Shown in pieces: positions 22,413 through 33,463 of a stretch of DNA of 64,000 nucleotides. This DNA is from Nyssa sinensis (Eukaryota; Streptophyta; Magnoliopsida; Cornales; Nyssaceae), in assembly GCA_008638375.1 (NCBI GenBank), contig CM018033.1, positions 14,053,763 through 14,117,762 of the forward strand, given 5' to 3'. A program made the translations under genes and the position numbers. Position 1 is the first letter of the stretch, and each line of letters opens with the position of its first letter. The notes under the pieces are model-generated. The model was not told the DNA's origin, searched no databases, and saw only the letters and a program-made list of their open reading frames with translations.

Positions 22413-23026
22413 TGATGCTGCACTTTTCGACTCGCAATAAGTATGGGCTCCGTGACCTGTAGAACACTCAGAAAGATGATCAGAGGACCACCGGATTGGC
22501 TTCGGCGGTAGCCGCTTCGATGCTTAAGTAAGTAGAAGGAATTGAAAGACTGTATTGAAAGCCAAAAGAATGAGCATGAAAATAAAGCGTACCTTTAGGG
22601 TTTAATATATAGACCGTGGCCTTTCCTAAGTTGATTAGGATTCGATGCCATGAATATAGGGATTTGATCATCGGAGATTACAGTTACCTTGTGGAGCGTT
22701 GAGTCGTAGATAAAAATAATCATAGATAGTAGTTTCCGTGTTGAAGACTGTTTCCTTATTCCCTGCTTGGCAGTTGTTTAAGGAAACCATAAGGTCGGTA
22801 CCATATGAAGTGTTGAATAAATATTGCCCAGAACATAAGGTCTAGAGGATATGTGCATGAGAACGCCGTGGAGGCTTCGCCTGCACTGTATGACCGAGTT
22901 TATTGGCTCTGAATGATATATATGAGAATGCCCTGAAGGCTAGTCACTGCTCTGTATGATCGAGATTATTAACTCTGCATGCACACGTGTCTCAAGGAGA
23001 TTGGTGTGTCTGTTTGTGGTATATCA
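22413..23026 (-). repeat. 3' LTR of the Tat element
   Basis: 614 bp, direct repeat of 37470-38083. TSD ATATC lies immediately left. Confidence 0.95.
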
Positions 23027-23045
23027 GCTACTCCCTCCCGAGCCC
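23027..23045 (-). other. Polypurine tract of the Tat element
   Basis: On the minus strand reads GGGCTCGGGAGGGAGTAGC directly before the 3' LTR, the expected plus-strand primer position. Confidence 0.75.
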
Positions 23046-23112
23046 TAGTTAGAAGCTAGGGCTTAACTAGGGTTATGGGTTTTGTGAAGAGTCATACGTT
23101 TCGTTTCTCCAC

Positions 23113-23231
23113 CTCTCGAGACGCCGGTTTAATGAGTTATTTATTGCGCAGCCGATACTTGAGAATCCATAATTATTTTCAACCGTTGCGTTGGCTTGTC
23201 TTGGAAGACCCATATTTCGAATGTATATACA
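23113..23231 (+). promoter_or_regulatory. Promoter-like module 1 (antisense to the element)
   Basis: CGAGA..GCCGGTTTAATG, TTATTTATTGC, CAACCGTTGCG and TATATAC at 23224-23230 lie about 200 bases upstream of ATG 23424. The same ordered blocks occur at 29707-29835 before the second antisense gene. Confidence 0.55.
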
Positions 23232-24131
23232 AAGGGAGGGAAAGGTCTTTCATACCTTTCTTCTGCTCTTGTTTCTACAGTACCAGACCGCCATTTGAGC
23301 CATTTGACATATTTTGAAGTTTGAAGGATATCCGGTGTTCATAGTCCTTTCTTGATCTCAGGTTCTATTTTAGTCCCCTTCTACATTCCTTCTCATTTGT
23401 TTCATTTCTTTCTTTTGTTCGCCATGTCTGGCTTTGAATCACACTCTGGTTCGGGCAGTCCTTTTGAGACGGTTCCTCAACTTCAGTTAGTGAATCTTCC
23501 TTCTGTAGATAATGATGAAAATAGATTGATAGAACCCCCCTCCAGTCCGGGGGTTAGGATTGTTGATGCATTTGATGAGCCCCCAAATAGGGCTGGTGAG
23601 ACTTCTGGTCGATCCGGTTAAAGGAGGGCGAGAGTGTTATCACCGAAACAATGTTGGAGGAATTATGGGCAAAATTCAAACTTCCCACAAATGTGACTTT
23701 CAGGGTCCCAGATTCTCGGGATCGTCCATGCAATGTTAGAGATGGGGAAGTCTGTGTCTATCTGGCCTGGTTTGAAATGGGTCTTACACTCCCCCTTCCT
23801 GATATTATAAAACAATTATTTTGTTGGTTTGACCTTTGTCCCGCAGACCTGAACCTTAACAGTTGGAGACATCTGTTGAGCTTTATTGTGTTGGGGCATA
23901 GGAATAAGGTCAATGTGTCCCTTGACCTGATCCGTAGTAATATGGATCTAAAACTTCAGAGGGCGAAAGGCCTTTATTATATGTCTTTTGATAGTGGGTT
24001 CAGACCCCTTACTTCTGTGCCCTCTTCCAACAAGACCTGGAAGAAGTGGTATTTCTTCATAAAAGGAGGATGGGAATTCAAGGATTTCGAAGGCAAACCT
24101 TCATCATTCCCTCGAACCACTGGGCGAAAGG

Positions 24132-24216
24132 GTGAGGCCCAATTTTCCTGTGGCTGCATTGATTCTGTTTTGTACGCCGATTGCTGAACTGATCAATTTC
24201 TGTGTTTGTTTTGCAG
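24132..24216 (+). other. Intron 1 of the antisense gene
   Basis: GTGAGG...TTTTGCAG, 85 bases. Removing it joins RK and KSAWKRATVSPVLQ in phase through a split Val. Confidence 0.7.
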
Positions 24217-24701
24217 TCAAGAGTGCGTGGAAGAGGGCGACCGTTTCTCCCGTGCTGCAGGAGCAATATAAGAAGCTCTTAAAGCCCAGCAATCGAGACC
24301 ATTCCTCCATTGTTAACCCTGAAAGATTGATGGCTGCCAGGGGGAGTGTTGAGGAGGTTGCTAATAGTGTGATGGCTCGGTGGGAGACCGGGCCATCTTC
24401 GTCTGTGGCAGCGGAGGAGGCTTCTTCCCCATTGGTCCCTCCCATCCAAAAAAGGCGGAGGTTAGTTCTGTCCTCTCCTGAGCCTGTTGAGGGGGAGAGA
24501 GAGGATCCTATCCCCATTTCGGTGGTCCCCCCGGCCCGGTCTCGACGAGCGGGCAAGGGGGCATCGTCATCGGTGGCTCCTGATGCTGCTAATCAGGGGG
24601 CCAAGAGGATTCTGAGGGACTTTTGGGCCAAAGGCTCAGTTAAGCTCAAGCCCCAGAAGTCGGAGAAGCTTCTTGCTGATCTGACCGCTCTTCAGGTCAA
24701 G

Positions 24702-24786
24702 GTGAGTTCGTCGGGTCCTTTATTTCTTTTTCCCTTTTCTCCAAGTGTTTTGGCTAGTATTGAACTGTTTACTTTGTACTTTGCAG
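24702..24786 (+). other. Intron 2 of the antisense gene
   Basis: GTGAGTTCG...TACTTTGCAG, 85 bases. It joins LTALQVK to TLHTLSTLVEV in phase. Confidence 0.75.
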
Positions 24787-24907
24787 ACCCTACATACCCT
24801 TTCTACTTTGGTGGAGGTTTCTCCCCATGCGGAGGAGTTTGACCAACTCAGGGCCGAGCTGGACGATCTTAGGCTTCAGCTTGGTACTGCTCGGTCGGAG
24901 GCTCACG

Positions 24908-27900
24908 TGTCACATCCCCCTTACCCACCCTGTGCGGATTAGGGGCATGCAACCGGCCAGTTAGGCACCCATCGGTTTTTTTTTTTTTTTTTGAAATCAA
25001 AATGCCGACGGTAATCCTAACCACAGGCTATTCATCAGTAACATCCAAGTACAATGCATTCAATTAATATAAGTTGCAGCGGAACTAAGGGAATGCATAA
25101 CACCTTGGCAGAGCCATTAATACATCCATGGTTAACTATTACATCATTGTCCTACAAAAGATACTAGTCTTAGGTTTCAATACATCATATTCAAAAATAG
25201 AGTTAGGTACAAAAATGGTTAATTCATGGATTCTTCAAAATAGTGCTTCAGGTCTCCAACCCGCTAATCCCGGTCGCTGGGTCCCTCACCTGAAAAATGT
25301 TAGGGAAGGGGTGAGCTTTAAAAAGCCCAGTGAGTAACACGGGTCCCCTGTCATGGGTTTCAAACCATTGTTGTCTATAAAACAGGTGGTTGGATCAGAC
25401 GTTTTAGAGGATATAGTTAAATCCGTATATTTGAACAATATTTAAAACAAGAATACAGTCAAAACATCATAGCAACAGAACAGTTCAATAATGAGCAGAG
25501 CAGAACAGTATAACAGGATAACAGTACAATATGCACACTTTAAATAGTGCAATATGCTCATACAGAGTTCAAGACTGAATTTGGTACCATGAGTCAGTTG
25601 TTCTTTTAGTAAAAACAAGGATAATTTCATTTCAATGCGGAACAGTGAAATCGGACAGGGTAAAAATATAGTTATGCATTGCGTAGAAGCATGGAAGACA
25701 GTATATCAGTAGGAACAGTTCAGTACAGTATAAAAAATACAATAACTAGACGGTGTACTTATACACCAATTCAGGAGTCTAGGTTACTCACCTTGTGCGG
25801 TAACGGGACTTAACTGAGAAGCCTTTCTCTTCTTCTTATCCTTCTTTATCCTAGAAAATTTAGGAACATTTCGTAAATCTCACATGAATCTTTAACTTGG
25901 TTTATTTAAATTTCAACCTGAGTTAGACTATCTCGCTGTCTATGTGTTTTTATGATAATTGAAATTCACCTTTGCACCCACTCTTTCAGGGTTTCCGTGT
26001 CTTCCTATTTCTTTAGTTTAGCCTCCGCGACCATTGCCTTGGTACGCATCTTGTATATAAACGGTCGAACGGAGACTACCTTAGTCGTTTTGGCTATCCT
26101 TATGTTCCGTTCGATAATCTTTTGTTGCCATAAGAGTTGTTGTATGAACTCCTGTTGCTTCTTGTCAGCTAGTCTTTCGGCTTTAGACATAATGGTAAAT
26201 TTCTTGTTTTTCCCTTCCATGACCGGTTTGAGTTTTTACCCTATAGCATGATCCAAGAAGTCAGGATGTGTACTACTTCTAGGCAGTCCGGTCATGAAAT
26301 TATTTAAGCTTTCATTGGGTTAGTTCTTAGTTCATTCGGATGTTATCTAGCTTGATACAGGGTTAGGGGTATTTTGGTCATTTCACAGTTGTGAAGTTTC
26401 GACTCCGATTCGTCATCCAATCACGTGTACAGTCCCCTACGTGTCAGGGTTTCTATTGTTTTCAGTTTCGTCTCAATCGGACGTTGTTTGGGTTCTAAAC
26501 AGTGTCAGGGGCAATTTGGTAATTTCGTGTGTTGTATTTTTCGGTACTTTATCTGCTAATACAGACCTCACCGTTGAGTCCGGAATGTCTGACATAGTCA
26601 AAATAGACTATCTTTTAGTTGTATTTGGGTTCGAGTATCATCAGGGGTAGTATGGTCATTTACTCCTACGTGTTTGTATTTTTCGGGACTTAATTTCCTA
26701 AATCGGACTCCACCATTGAGTCCAGAATGATTGAAATAGTGAAAATACACTATTCATTTGACTTATTTGGACTTCATTTGACCTATTAATGACCTAAGGG
26801 TAATTTGGTCATTTTTATTTAATTAATAAATTAATTAAATAATTTATTTTATTATTTATTAAATTATCAGGGGTATAAATGAATTAAAACATCAGAAACT
26901 GGGCCACAGTGTAATATTCAGAACTGTTGGGGGTTGGTTTGCAAATTTTCCAAAAGGTTTGAACTGAACCAAAGGGTTCAGTCCTTAAGCAAGTGAACCG
27001 GACCGGTTCAATCCGGTTCTGACCGGTTCAAGGTAATGTGCTGACGTCAGGCTGACGTCAGCCCTAAAATTTTAAAATTTAAAATCAGTTATGCTAAAAC
27101 GACACAGTTTGGTTTTAAACGGGTTATCCGTTTCTCGGTCGGGTCGGGACCCGACCCGACAACCCGATCCATGCCCGACCCGTACTGTTCATCGTCCCCA
27201 ACAGTCTAGGGCTACTGTTGCCCTAGAATTGCAGAATTTTCTCCTTCAATTTCGTGGAGTTTTATGCATCGATTTTCACTGGTTTTTGTTCTAAAAGGAT
27301 TCTGGGTGTAAGACCATTCATTTGGCATCAGTTTCAAACATCAACTCAACGACGGGGGACTGTTCTAGCCGATTATCGTGGGAGTTACAGTCGGTCCATA
27401 CGGCCTGGTTTCTTGACCATTTTGCACGGGGTTTGGTCCTCCGTGACCCTCTTAACATGAGCTTCAATTCCCAATCGTTTAATCTCAATTTAGTGGTCAA
27501 ACGTTGAGAGTTGGTTTTTGGGCCGAAAAGGATAATGTCGATTTTGAGGGCTTAAACCTAGGTTTCTAGGTCGCGGATGGTGTTTTTCAGGGTCCTACAG
27601 AGTTCTATTTCGTGTATTGATCATCAAAAACTCGGTTGGTTGAGGTCGAATCAGACCTGCAACCTCAAGGTTCAACAATGGCGGTTTGCTCACGGGTTGG
27701 GGGTTTGGGCAGTTTTATGGGTTCAAATCATTCGTAAACAACCCAGTTTCGATTATTAATCTACTACGCATGCATTAACAGTCTTAAATCTATAAAACAG
27801 TAGCCAAATCAAAGAGGAAAATTTTAGAAAATTTTGGACAACTGACCTTCGTACAGTGGTCTCCCTCACTGGCTGTGTTCGAACAGAAGCTCCAACAAGT

Positions 27901-28710
27901 TGGCTTTGATCCCTCCGTGCACTCCCAGACCTTAGCTCCCTTCTATTGCTTCTTCAATGGCCAAACTCACACACAAGGTCTCACTTTCTCTCTCTAGATT
28001 CTCTCCCTTTCTCTCTGACCCACACTCTCTCTAAAACAGTAAACTAAGCCCTCATTACAGATTTGGTCTCATGCATATATGGAGATTGTATATCAATAAT
28101 CAGATTTCTTTTCTTGATGTTTCATCTCCCCCAAGTGCATGATGGGCTTGCATGCAATTTGGTTGGGAGGAGATGTAATCATGATGGGATAGGCATGATG
28201 GCTATAGCATAGGGTGATGCATGCTGATGTATTGCATGCATGGCTATTGGTCACTTTGGGGAGAGGCCAGATCTGATTTATACTTATATACATATCTTTG
28301 TACATATATACACAAAAGTGTTCCTAGCCTAGGTGGTAATTTTTTGGTAAACCAAATTTTTCCTAGTTTGGTCAAGGGATCAAATCCTCTTGGCCACATT
28401 TTTGGTCTTTTTCCCATATTTCGGGCTTAGGCCCTGTTTGGCTGCGCATTAATGCAGTTTCACTGTTTTCTTCCTATCTTTCATTCTGTAGCTTATTTTT
28501 CGACGCGGTTTCTTTCAGTCAACTCCTAGTTAGGTTAGCTTCAGTGTCTGAGGGTTCAGTGACAGTAATCAGTTTCTCAGAATTTTTTAACATTTGCTAA
28601 CATGGGTTTGATCAGTATTAAACAGTTGAATTTAAACAGTTAAATGCCAGATCAGATTTCAAGAAGAGTTTTTCATTACATAATTTAATAATTAAGTCTG
28701 GGGTGTTACA
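24908..28710 (+). mobile_element. Solo LTR B, Del/Tekay-like (3803 bp), nested in the antisense gene
   Basis: Starts TGTCACATCCCCCTTACCCA, ends CTGGGGTGTTACA, and is flanked by TCACG at 24903-24907 and 28711-28715. Shares with LTRs A and C the start motif, the GGACCTCACCGTTGAGTCC module (about 26565 and 26707), an ACCCGACCCGA-rich block (about 27140) and an A/B-box-like module (28325-28387). No protein-coding content. It inserted after the Tat element because it splits that element's accessory gene. Confidence 0.88.
28325..28387 (+). promoter_or_regulatory. Pol III A/B-box-like module in solo LTR B
   Basis: TAGCCTAGGTGG (28325) and GGATCAAATCC (28377) at tRNA-like spacing. Same position relative to the LTR end (about 323 bases) as a module in LTR C when measured to its inner TTACA. 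Confidence 0.35.
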
Positions 28711-29706
28711 TCACGACTCCGCAGAGAAGCTAAAGGAGTCCTAGAACTCCTTGATCGTGATGGAGTCGGAAAGGAACCTCGCCGTTGAGCAGGCAAAGAG
28801 GTTGCAGGCGGAGATGAATGGTATACGGTATCAATATCGTAAAAAGCTTGACGACGCCGTGGAGCAGGCCTTGGTGGATTATGAGGAGGAAATGAGGTCA
28901 GAGCTGGAAGGAATGACCACTCACCTGATTACGTTTGGGTTCAACAACTTCCGATCCCAGCTTCTTGCCAAGTTTCCTGACCTTGATGTCTCCTCAATTG
29001 TGCCACCTGGATCTGAACCTTCAGAGGTTGCTATCCAAAATGAAGTGGCTGATATCCTACCTGTCGATCCCACTAAAGCGGTCGTACCGACTGAGACGGT
29101 TGATGCTGCCCCTACCGATCCTTCTCCAGTCGTTGATCCTGTCCCTGCTGATCAGGCTTAGGATGTATATTTTGTTATTTTTGAACTTCCAATGTACTTG
29201 AAATATACATTTGTTAATGGAACAGTCTTTTGCTTGATGCTCTTGTCTCCTTAGTTACATTGCTCTGTAGTGTTTGTGCATGACTTAAGTTATACTGCTC
29301 TGTAGTGTCTTAACTTGTAGTTGATTGTGGTCATTGTTGTAAATAGCGTTGCTCTGGAGCTTAGTATATACCAGACCAGATTTTCTTCTATAGGTGGTTG
29401 CATTCCGAGCTGCTTAACCTACCATAGGTCAGTAATTAAAGACTTCTTTTGAAACATTTCAAAGCTGGCTGTTCTGAATTTGGAGACCTATAATAATAAG
29501 TGGGTATTTCGTGATTGTAGCTCGGTTGATCAGAACTTCTGCCTCCAAATCTGTTAAAACAAGGGTCAAGGTACATCAAAGTTGATGGACCTTCGTTGTA
29601 TACATGGCCCATCAAGCGTTAATGTCTTGGAGAAACTGTCACGTCTACATATATGTGGACAAGACTGAAAAGTCTATATATTGCGTGTGTGTCTCTGCCT
29701 TTTGCT

Positions 29707-29835
29707 TCTCCCGAGAGGGCGGTTTAATGCCTTATTTATTGCACCATCGTCGTTTGGGATTTTGAAGCTAACTTTTCGCCTAACCGTTGCGACGGTTTGA
29801 CTGGGTGGCTCTTGGGCCTCGAAGGTCTATATAAG
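29707..29835 (+). promoter_or_regulatory. Promoter-like module 2 (antisense to the element)
   Basis: CCGAGAGGGCGGTTTAATG, TTATTTATTGCACC, AACCGTTGCG and TATATAAG at 29828-29835 repeat the order of module 1 at 23113-23231. A strong TATA box about 115 bases before ATG 29943. Confidence 0.6.
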
Positions 29836-29942
29836 TGGAAGAGGAGTGTACGGTTGCGCCCCATCTTCTTACTTTACTCTCAGACTGTTTCATTGTTGGA
29901 GAGGTTTTTAGATGTTTTTCAAAAAATTCCATTTATTCGGAG

Positions 29943-30362
29943 ATGATCGACGATCTTCAATCTGAGTTGGGAATGATTAAACTGTGGCCGAGAGTTATCC
30001 TTCTTTTTTATTTAGTCTCCAAGAAAGGATTAGAGGAGGCTAAGATCTTCTTGTCCATCTTAGCATCTGGTCAAGATTTCTCCGATGGGAGGTGGTCCCT
30101 CCTTGATTCAACCGAGGCTTGGAGCATCGATGATGAAGACGAAGGTGAGATGCTGTCTTCCCTCTATATTCTGGCAGACACCCTTGCTCAAATCGGCCGG
30201 GGTGTGACAACTGCTTTAAGGGAGATGAATGTGGGCTGCCTCCTCCCCCTTGTGACTTGGCAGAGACCTTTGCTTCAGTCTGTTGGGATGTCATGCCGAT
30301 TACAAAGGTGGAGAATGAAAAGTCTCCTGAGGCCTAGAGCCCTCATCATCCGTTGGTATTGA
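29943..30362 (+). CDS. Second antisense ORF of the Tat element, unknown function
   Basis: Plus-strand ORF from ATG 29943 (MIDDLQSELGMIKLWPRVIL...), about 139 codons. The frame is open further upstream to about 29835 without an ATG. The middle is acidic (EAWSIDDEDEGEMLSSLYIL); the last 30 residues may be a frameshifted tail, as another frame reads more protein-like from about 30230. A TATA box lies at 29828 and AATAAA at 30636-30641, making a compact transcription unit of about 800 bases opposite to gag-pol. No domain recognised. It could be a paralogue of the first antisense gene's N-terminal part or unrelated. Confidence 0.45.
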   Translation: MIDDLQSELGMIKLWPRVILLFYLVSKKGLEEAKIFLSILASGQDFSDGRWSLLDSTEAWSIDDEDEGEMLSSLYILADTLAQIGRGVTTALREMNVGCLLPLVTWQRPLLQSVGMSCRLQRWRMKSLLRPRALIIRWY

Positions 30363-30635
30363 GATCATTGATAGCGATGATGGAATGGCCTGGGCGCTCC
30401 TTGATGCAGATTGGGGTTCAGGGTTCCTTCCTTTCAAATGGAGTCGGCGGCATCGATAATGGAAGGTTGGATCCTGTGCCCTTATATCATCCGAGGAAAA
30501 AAGCCGTGATGCTGCAAATAGTAGTGATATAGTAGTTTTCTGTAGTAGCCTGTGTAATGGTGCCTTTGTTGTAGCCTTTTGTGTACTGGTTCTGTTTCCA
30601 GTCTTCTTGTACTGATGTAAATCTTCTGAGTCATT

Positions 30636-30641
30636 AATAAA
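30636..30641 (+). terminator. Poly(A) signal AATAAA of the second antisense unit
   Basis: AATAAA in a TA/TG-rich context (TTGTACTGATGTAA upstream), about 275 bases after the ORF stop. Confidence 0.45.
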
Positions 30642-30942
30642 ATTGAGTTCCTTTTTCTCAGATTTGATGTTCTTGGTATTCGAATGTGCTCCTCTGTAGT
30701 TAAAACACTTTCGCGTGCACTTCTGATATATGAATGTTCTAAGAATAGATCAAAGAAACTTGGTAGAAGGCTTGAATCAAAGTACTTCACACCTGATCGG
30801 TACTATAGTACTTGTTGCTTGACAGATAAGCCAAATAATATAAATATCAGATCTGAGGTGTTCCGATCTAGGAAACTTTAGTTCGTAAATGTTTGGAACT
30901 TCTGTCCTTGGATGGGCTGGATCATAGAACCTGTGTATTAAA

Positions 30943-31660
30943 GATGGACTAGGCTGAAGAGACCTGTGCATTATAAATGGACCAAGTCCTGAGACTTGTA
31001 CATTATGGACTAGGCTCTGGAGGCCTGTGCATTATAAATGGACCAAGTGCAAAGACTTGTACATTATGGACCAGGCTCTGGAGGCCTGTGCATTATAAAT
31101 GGACCAAGTGTAAAGACTTGTACATTATGGACCAGGCTCTGGAGGCCTGTGCATTATAAGATGGACCAAGTACTGAGACTTGTACATTATGGACCAGGCT
31201 CTAGAGGTCTGTGCATTTATAGATGGACCGAGTGCAAAGACTCGTACATTATGGACCAGGCTCTAGAGGCCTGTGCATTTATAGATGGACCGAGTGCAAA
31301 GACTCGTACATTATAGACCAGGCTCTAGAGGCCTATGCATTTATAAATGGACCAAGTGCAAAGACTTGTACATTATGGACCAGGCTCTAGAGGCCTGTGC
31401 ATTATAAGATGGACCAAGTACTGAGACTTGTACATTATGGACCAGGCTCTGGAGGCCTGTGCATTTATAGATGGACCAAGTACGAAGACTTGTACATTAT
31501 AGACCAGGCTCTAGAGGCCTGTGCATTTATAAATGGACCAAGTGCAAAGACTTGTACATTATGGACCAGGCTCTGGAGGCCTGTGCATTATAAGATGGAC
31601 CAAGTACTGAGACTTGTACATTATGGACCAGGCTCTAGAGGCCTGTGCATTTATAGATGA
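30943..31660. repeat. 61-62-bp tandem array, 11 units plus a partial unit
   Basis: Units start with ATGGACC at 30977, 31038, 31099, 31161, 31223, 31285, 31347, 31409, 31471, 31533 and 31595; a partial unit precedes. Each unit is a dimer of two related half-units of about 31 bases (GGACCAAGT...TTGTACATTAT and GGACCAGGCTCT...CTGTGCATTAT). It lies between integrase and the second antisense gene. Tandem arrays in the 3' region are known in Tat/Ogre elements and can seed satellites. Open frames across it reflect only the period. Confidence 0.95.
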
Positions 31661-31688
31661 ACATTCTATGGAAGTAAAAGAAACATCT

Positions 31689-32920
31689 CTATTGATAATA
31701 CTTCCGTAAGTGTTCCACGTTCCATGGCCTAGGAACAGGCTTCCCAGTCATGTCTTCTAGCCAGTAGGTGGTAGGCCAAACAACCTTTGTTACTTTGTAG
31801 GGGCCTTCCAGTTTGGTGACAACTTTCCCATGGTGGGATCCTTGGTGTTTTGAAAGACTCTTCTTAAGACAAAGTCTCCGACTTGAAAGCTGACTGTCTT
31901 GAGTCCTACCTTGGATTTGTTGACCATTCCCTGTTGATAGGCTTCCATTCTGACGCTGGCTTGATCCCTTCTCTCTTCGAGCAAATCCAAGTTTTCCATC
32001 AGCTGCTGATCATTGGATTCTTGCTCAAAGGCTTCTGTTCTCAGGGTTGGCATACCGATCTCAACCGGAATTACTGCTTCTGTCCCATAGGCTAGTGAGA
32101 AGGGAGTTTCAGAGGTGGGAGTTCTTCTGGTTGTTCTGTAGGCCCAAAGAACTCCAGGGAGTTCCTCTGCCCCCTTTCCTTTGGACTGTTCCAACCTTTT
32201 CTTTAACTCGTCGAGGATTGTTCGGTTGGTGACCTCTGCTTGCCCATTTGCTTGTGGATGGCCTGGAGAGGCGAAGTGCTGCCTAATGTTGAGATTTTCA
32301 CAGAATGTCTTGAAGCCTTTACTAGTGAATTGTGTCCCATTGTCGGAGATAATCACACGTGGTATGCCGAACCTGCACACAATGTTCTTCCAGGTGAAGC
32401 TCTCAACTTCCTTTTCTGTGATATGTGTTAAAGGCTCAGCTTTGGCCCATTTAGAGAAGTAGTCAATGGCCACCAATAGATATTTCCTGTTCGGAGGTGC
32501 CTTTGGTAATGGACCCACGATGTCCATCCCCTATTGAGCAAACGACCAAGGACTAGGAATCGGGATGAGCTCGTGATGAGGCTGATGTTGATATGGGGCA
32601 AATCTTTGGCATTTGTCGCACTTCTGAACATACTCCTTAGCCTGTTTTAACATGTTAGGCCAGTAATAGCCCTGAGACAAAGCTCGGTGAGCTATAATTC
32701 TGCCCCCATTATGATTCCCGCAAATTCCCTCGTGTATTTCAGCCAAGACATATTGTGACTCTTCTGGAGCTAAACATTTTAACAGAGGTTGAGAATACGA
32801 CCTTCTGTAAAGCTTGTTGTTCAGGATCAGGTACCGAGCCGCTCTGATTCGGATTCTCCTGGCTTTATTTTTGTCTTCTGGGAGGAGCCCGGATCTTAGG
32901 TACTGGAGGATTGGAGTCAT
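31689..32920 (-). pseudogene. Tat element integrase
   Basis: Zinc-binding N-terminal part (H...H, then CDKCQRFAP) in 32920-32531, a TAG at 32531 where family proteins have Trp, then the catalytic core starting MDIVGPLPKAPPNRKYLLVA, with DNGTQF and the E of QAEVTN giving the D,D-E triad. The C-terminal part ends after a 1-nt frameshift near 31795 in a frame reading PRPWNVEHLRKYYQ to a TAG at 31689-31691. Roughly 410 codons. Integrase inserts the cDNA into chromosomes. Confidence 0.9.
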
Positions 32921-32932
32921 CCAGTTCTGGGG

Positions 32933-33463
32933 CTATTCATTAATTTGAGCAATTTGGGCTTCCTCAATGCTGGATCCTGGTTGAAAGGAGATTTTTATTG
33001 TGGAGTTTGCTTCAGACTTGAGGCGGGAGGCCATGTTAGCCAGAGCATCTGCTCTGCAATTCTGGCTTCTCTCAATTTTCTGGATAGTAAATGTCTGGAA
33101 AGAATGCCTCAAGTGGTTCACCAGTTCGGAGTACCGGAGCATCCTATTATCTTTAATGGCGAATTCTCCCAAGACTTGGCTCACCACCAGTTGGGAGTCA
33201 GAGAAGACATCGAGGTTCTGAGCCTCGCATTCCAAGGCAAGCTTCATGCTTAAGATTAGGGCTTCATATTCTGCTTCATTGTTAAAAGCTTTGAATCCCA
33301 AGCTGACTGCTTTTTTTGATGTGAGCCCATTAGGGGACTGTAGTACCAGGCCTACTCCTGAACCTTGATCGGTTGACGATCCATCAAATGTATAGCAGCC
33401 AGGTTCCCGAGGTTTCAGTGAGTTGTGCCTTGTTTTGAAATGCCGGGGTGAACTCGGCAACAA
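32933..33463 (-). pseudogene. Tat element second RNase H domain (aRNH)
   Basis: YTFDGSSTDQGSGVGLVLQS, then NNEAEYEALILSMKLAL, DSQLVVSQVLGEF and NCRADALANMASRL give the D-E-D-D layout of an RNase H1-like fold located between the RT-linked RNase H and integrase. This extra domain marks the Tat clade. A frameshift at about 33400 separates it from the upstream frame; a TAG at 32933 (CAG expected) joins it to integrase in the same frame. Confidence 0.9.

Larger units (their letters stand above)
23424..29161 (+). pseudogene. Antisense accessory gene with Transposase_28-like domain, interrupted
   Basis: Plus-strand gene inside the minus-strand Tat element. Exon 1 starts at ATG 23424 (MSGFESHSGSGSPFE...) and changes frame near 23610-23620. 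The main domain (about 23651-24131; DGEVCVYLAWFEMGLTLPLP, SWRHLLSFIVLGHRN, KKWYFFIKGGWEF) matches the 'putative gypsy type transposon' family, Pfam Transposase_28. Two GT-AG introns, 24132-24216 and 24702-24786, are each 85 bases and keep phase. The following exons are charged and coiled-coil-like (EEFDQLRAELDDLRLQ). Exon 4 is split at 24907 by solo LTR B and resumes at 28711, with one TAG, then ERNLAVEQAKRLQAEM and an acidic/Pro tail to the stop at 29161. Such antisense extra ORFs are known in Tat elements; their function is unknown. Confidence 0.8.

Noticed and set aside
30977..31660. CRISPR-like regular array
   Set aside because: Units are contiguous tandem copies without unique spacers, in a plant retrotransposon 3' region.
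30977..31660. Repetitive open frames across the array
   Set aside because: They exist because the unit length permits an open frame; the sequence is explained as a tandem DNA repeat.
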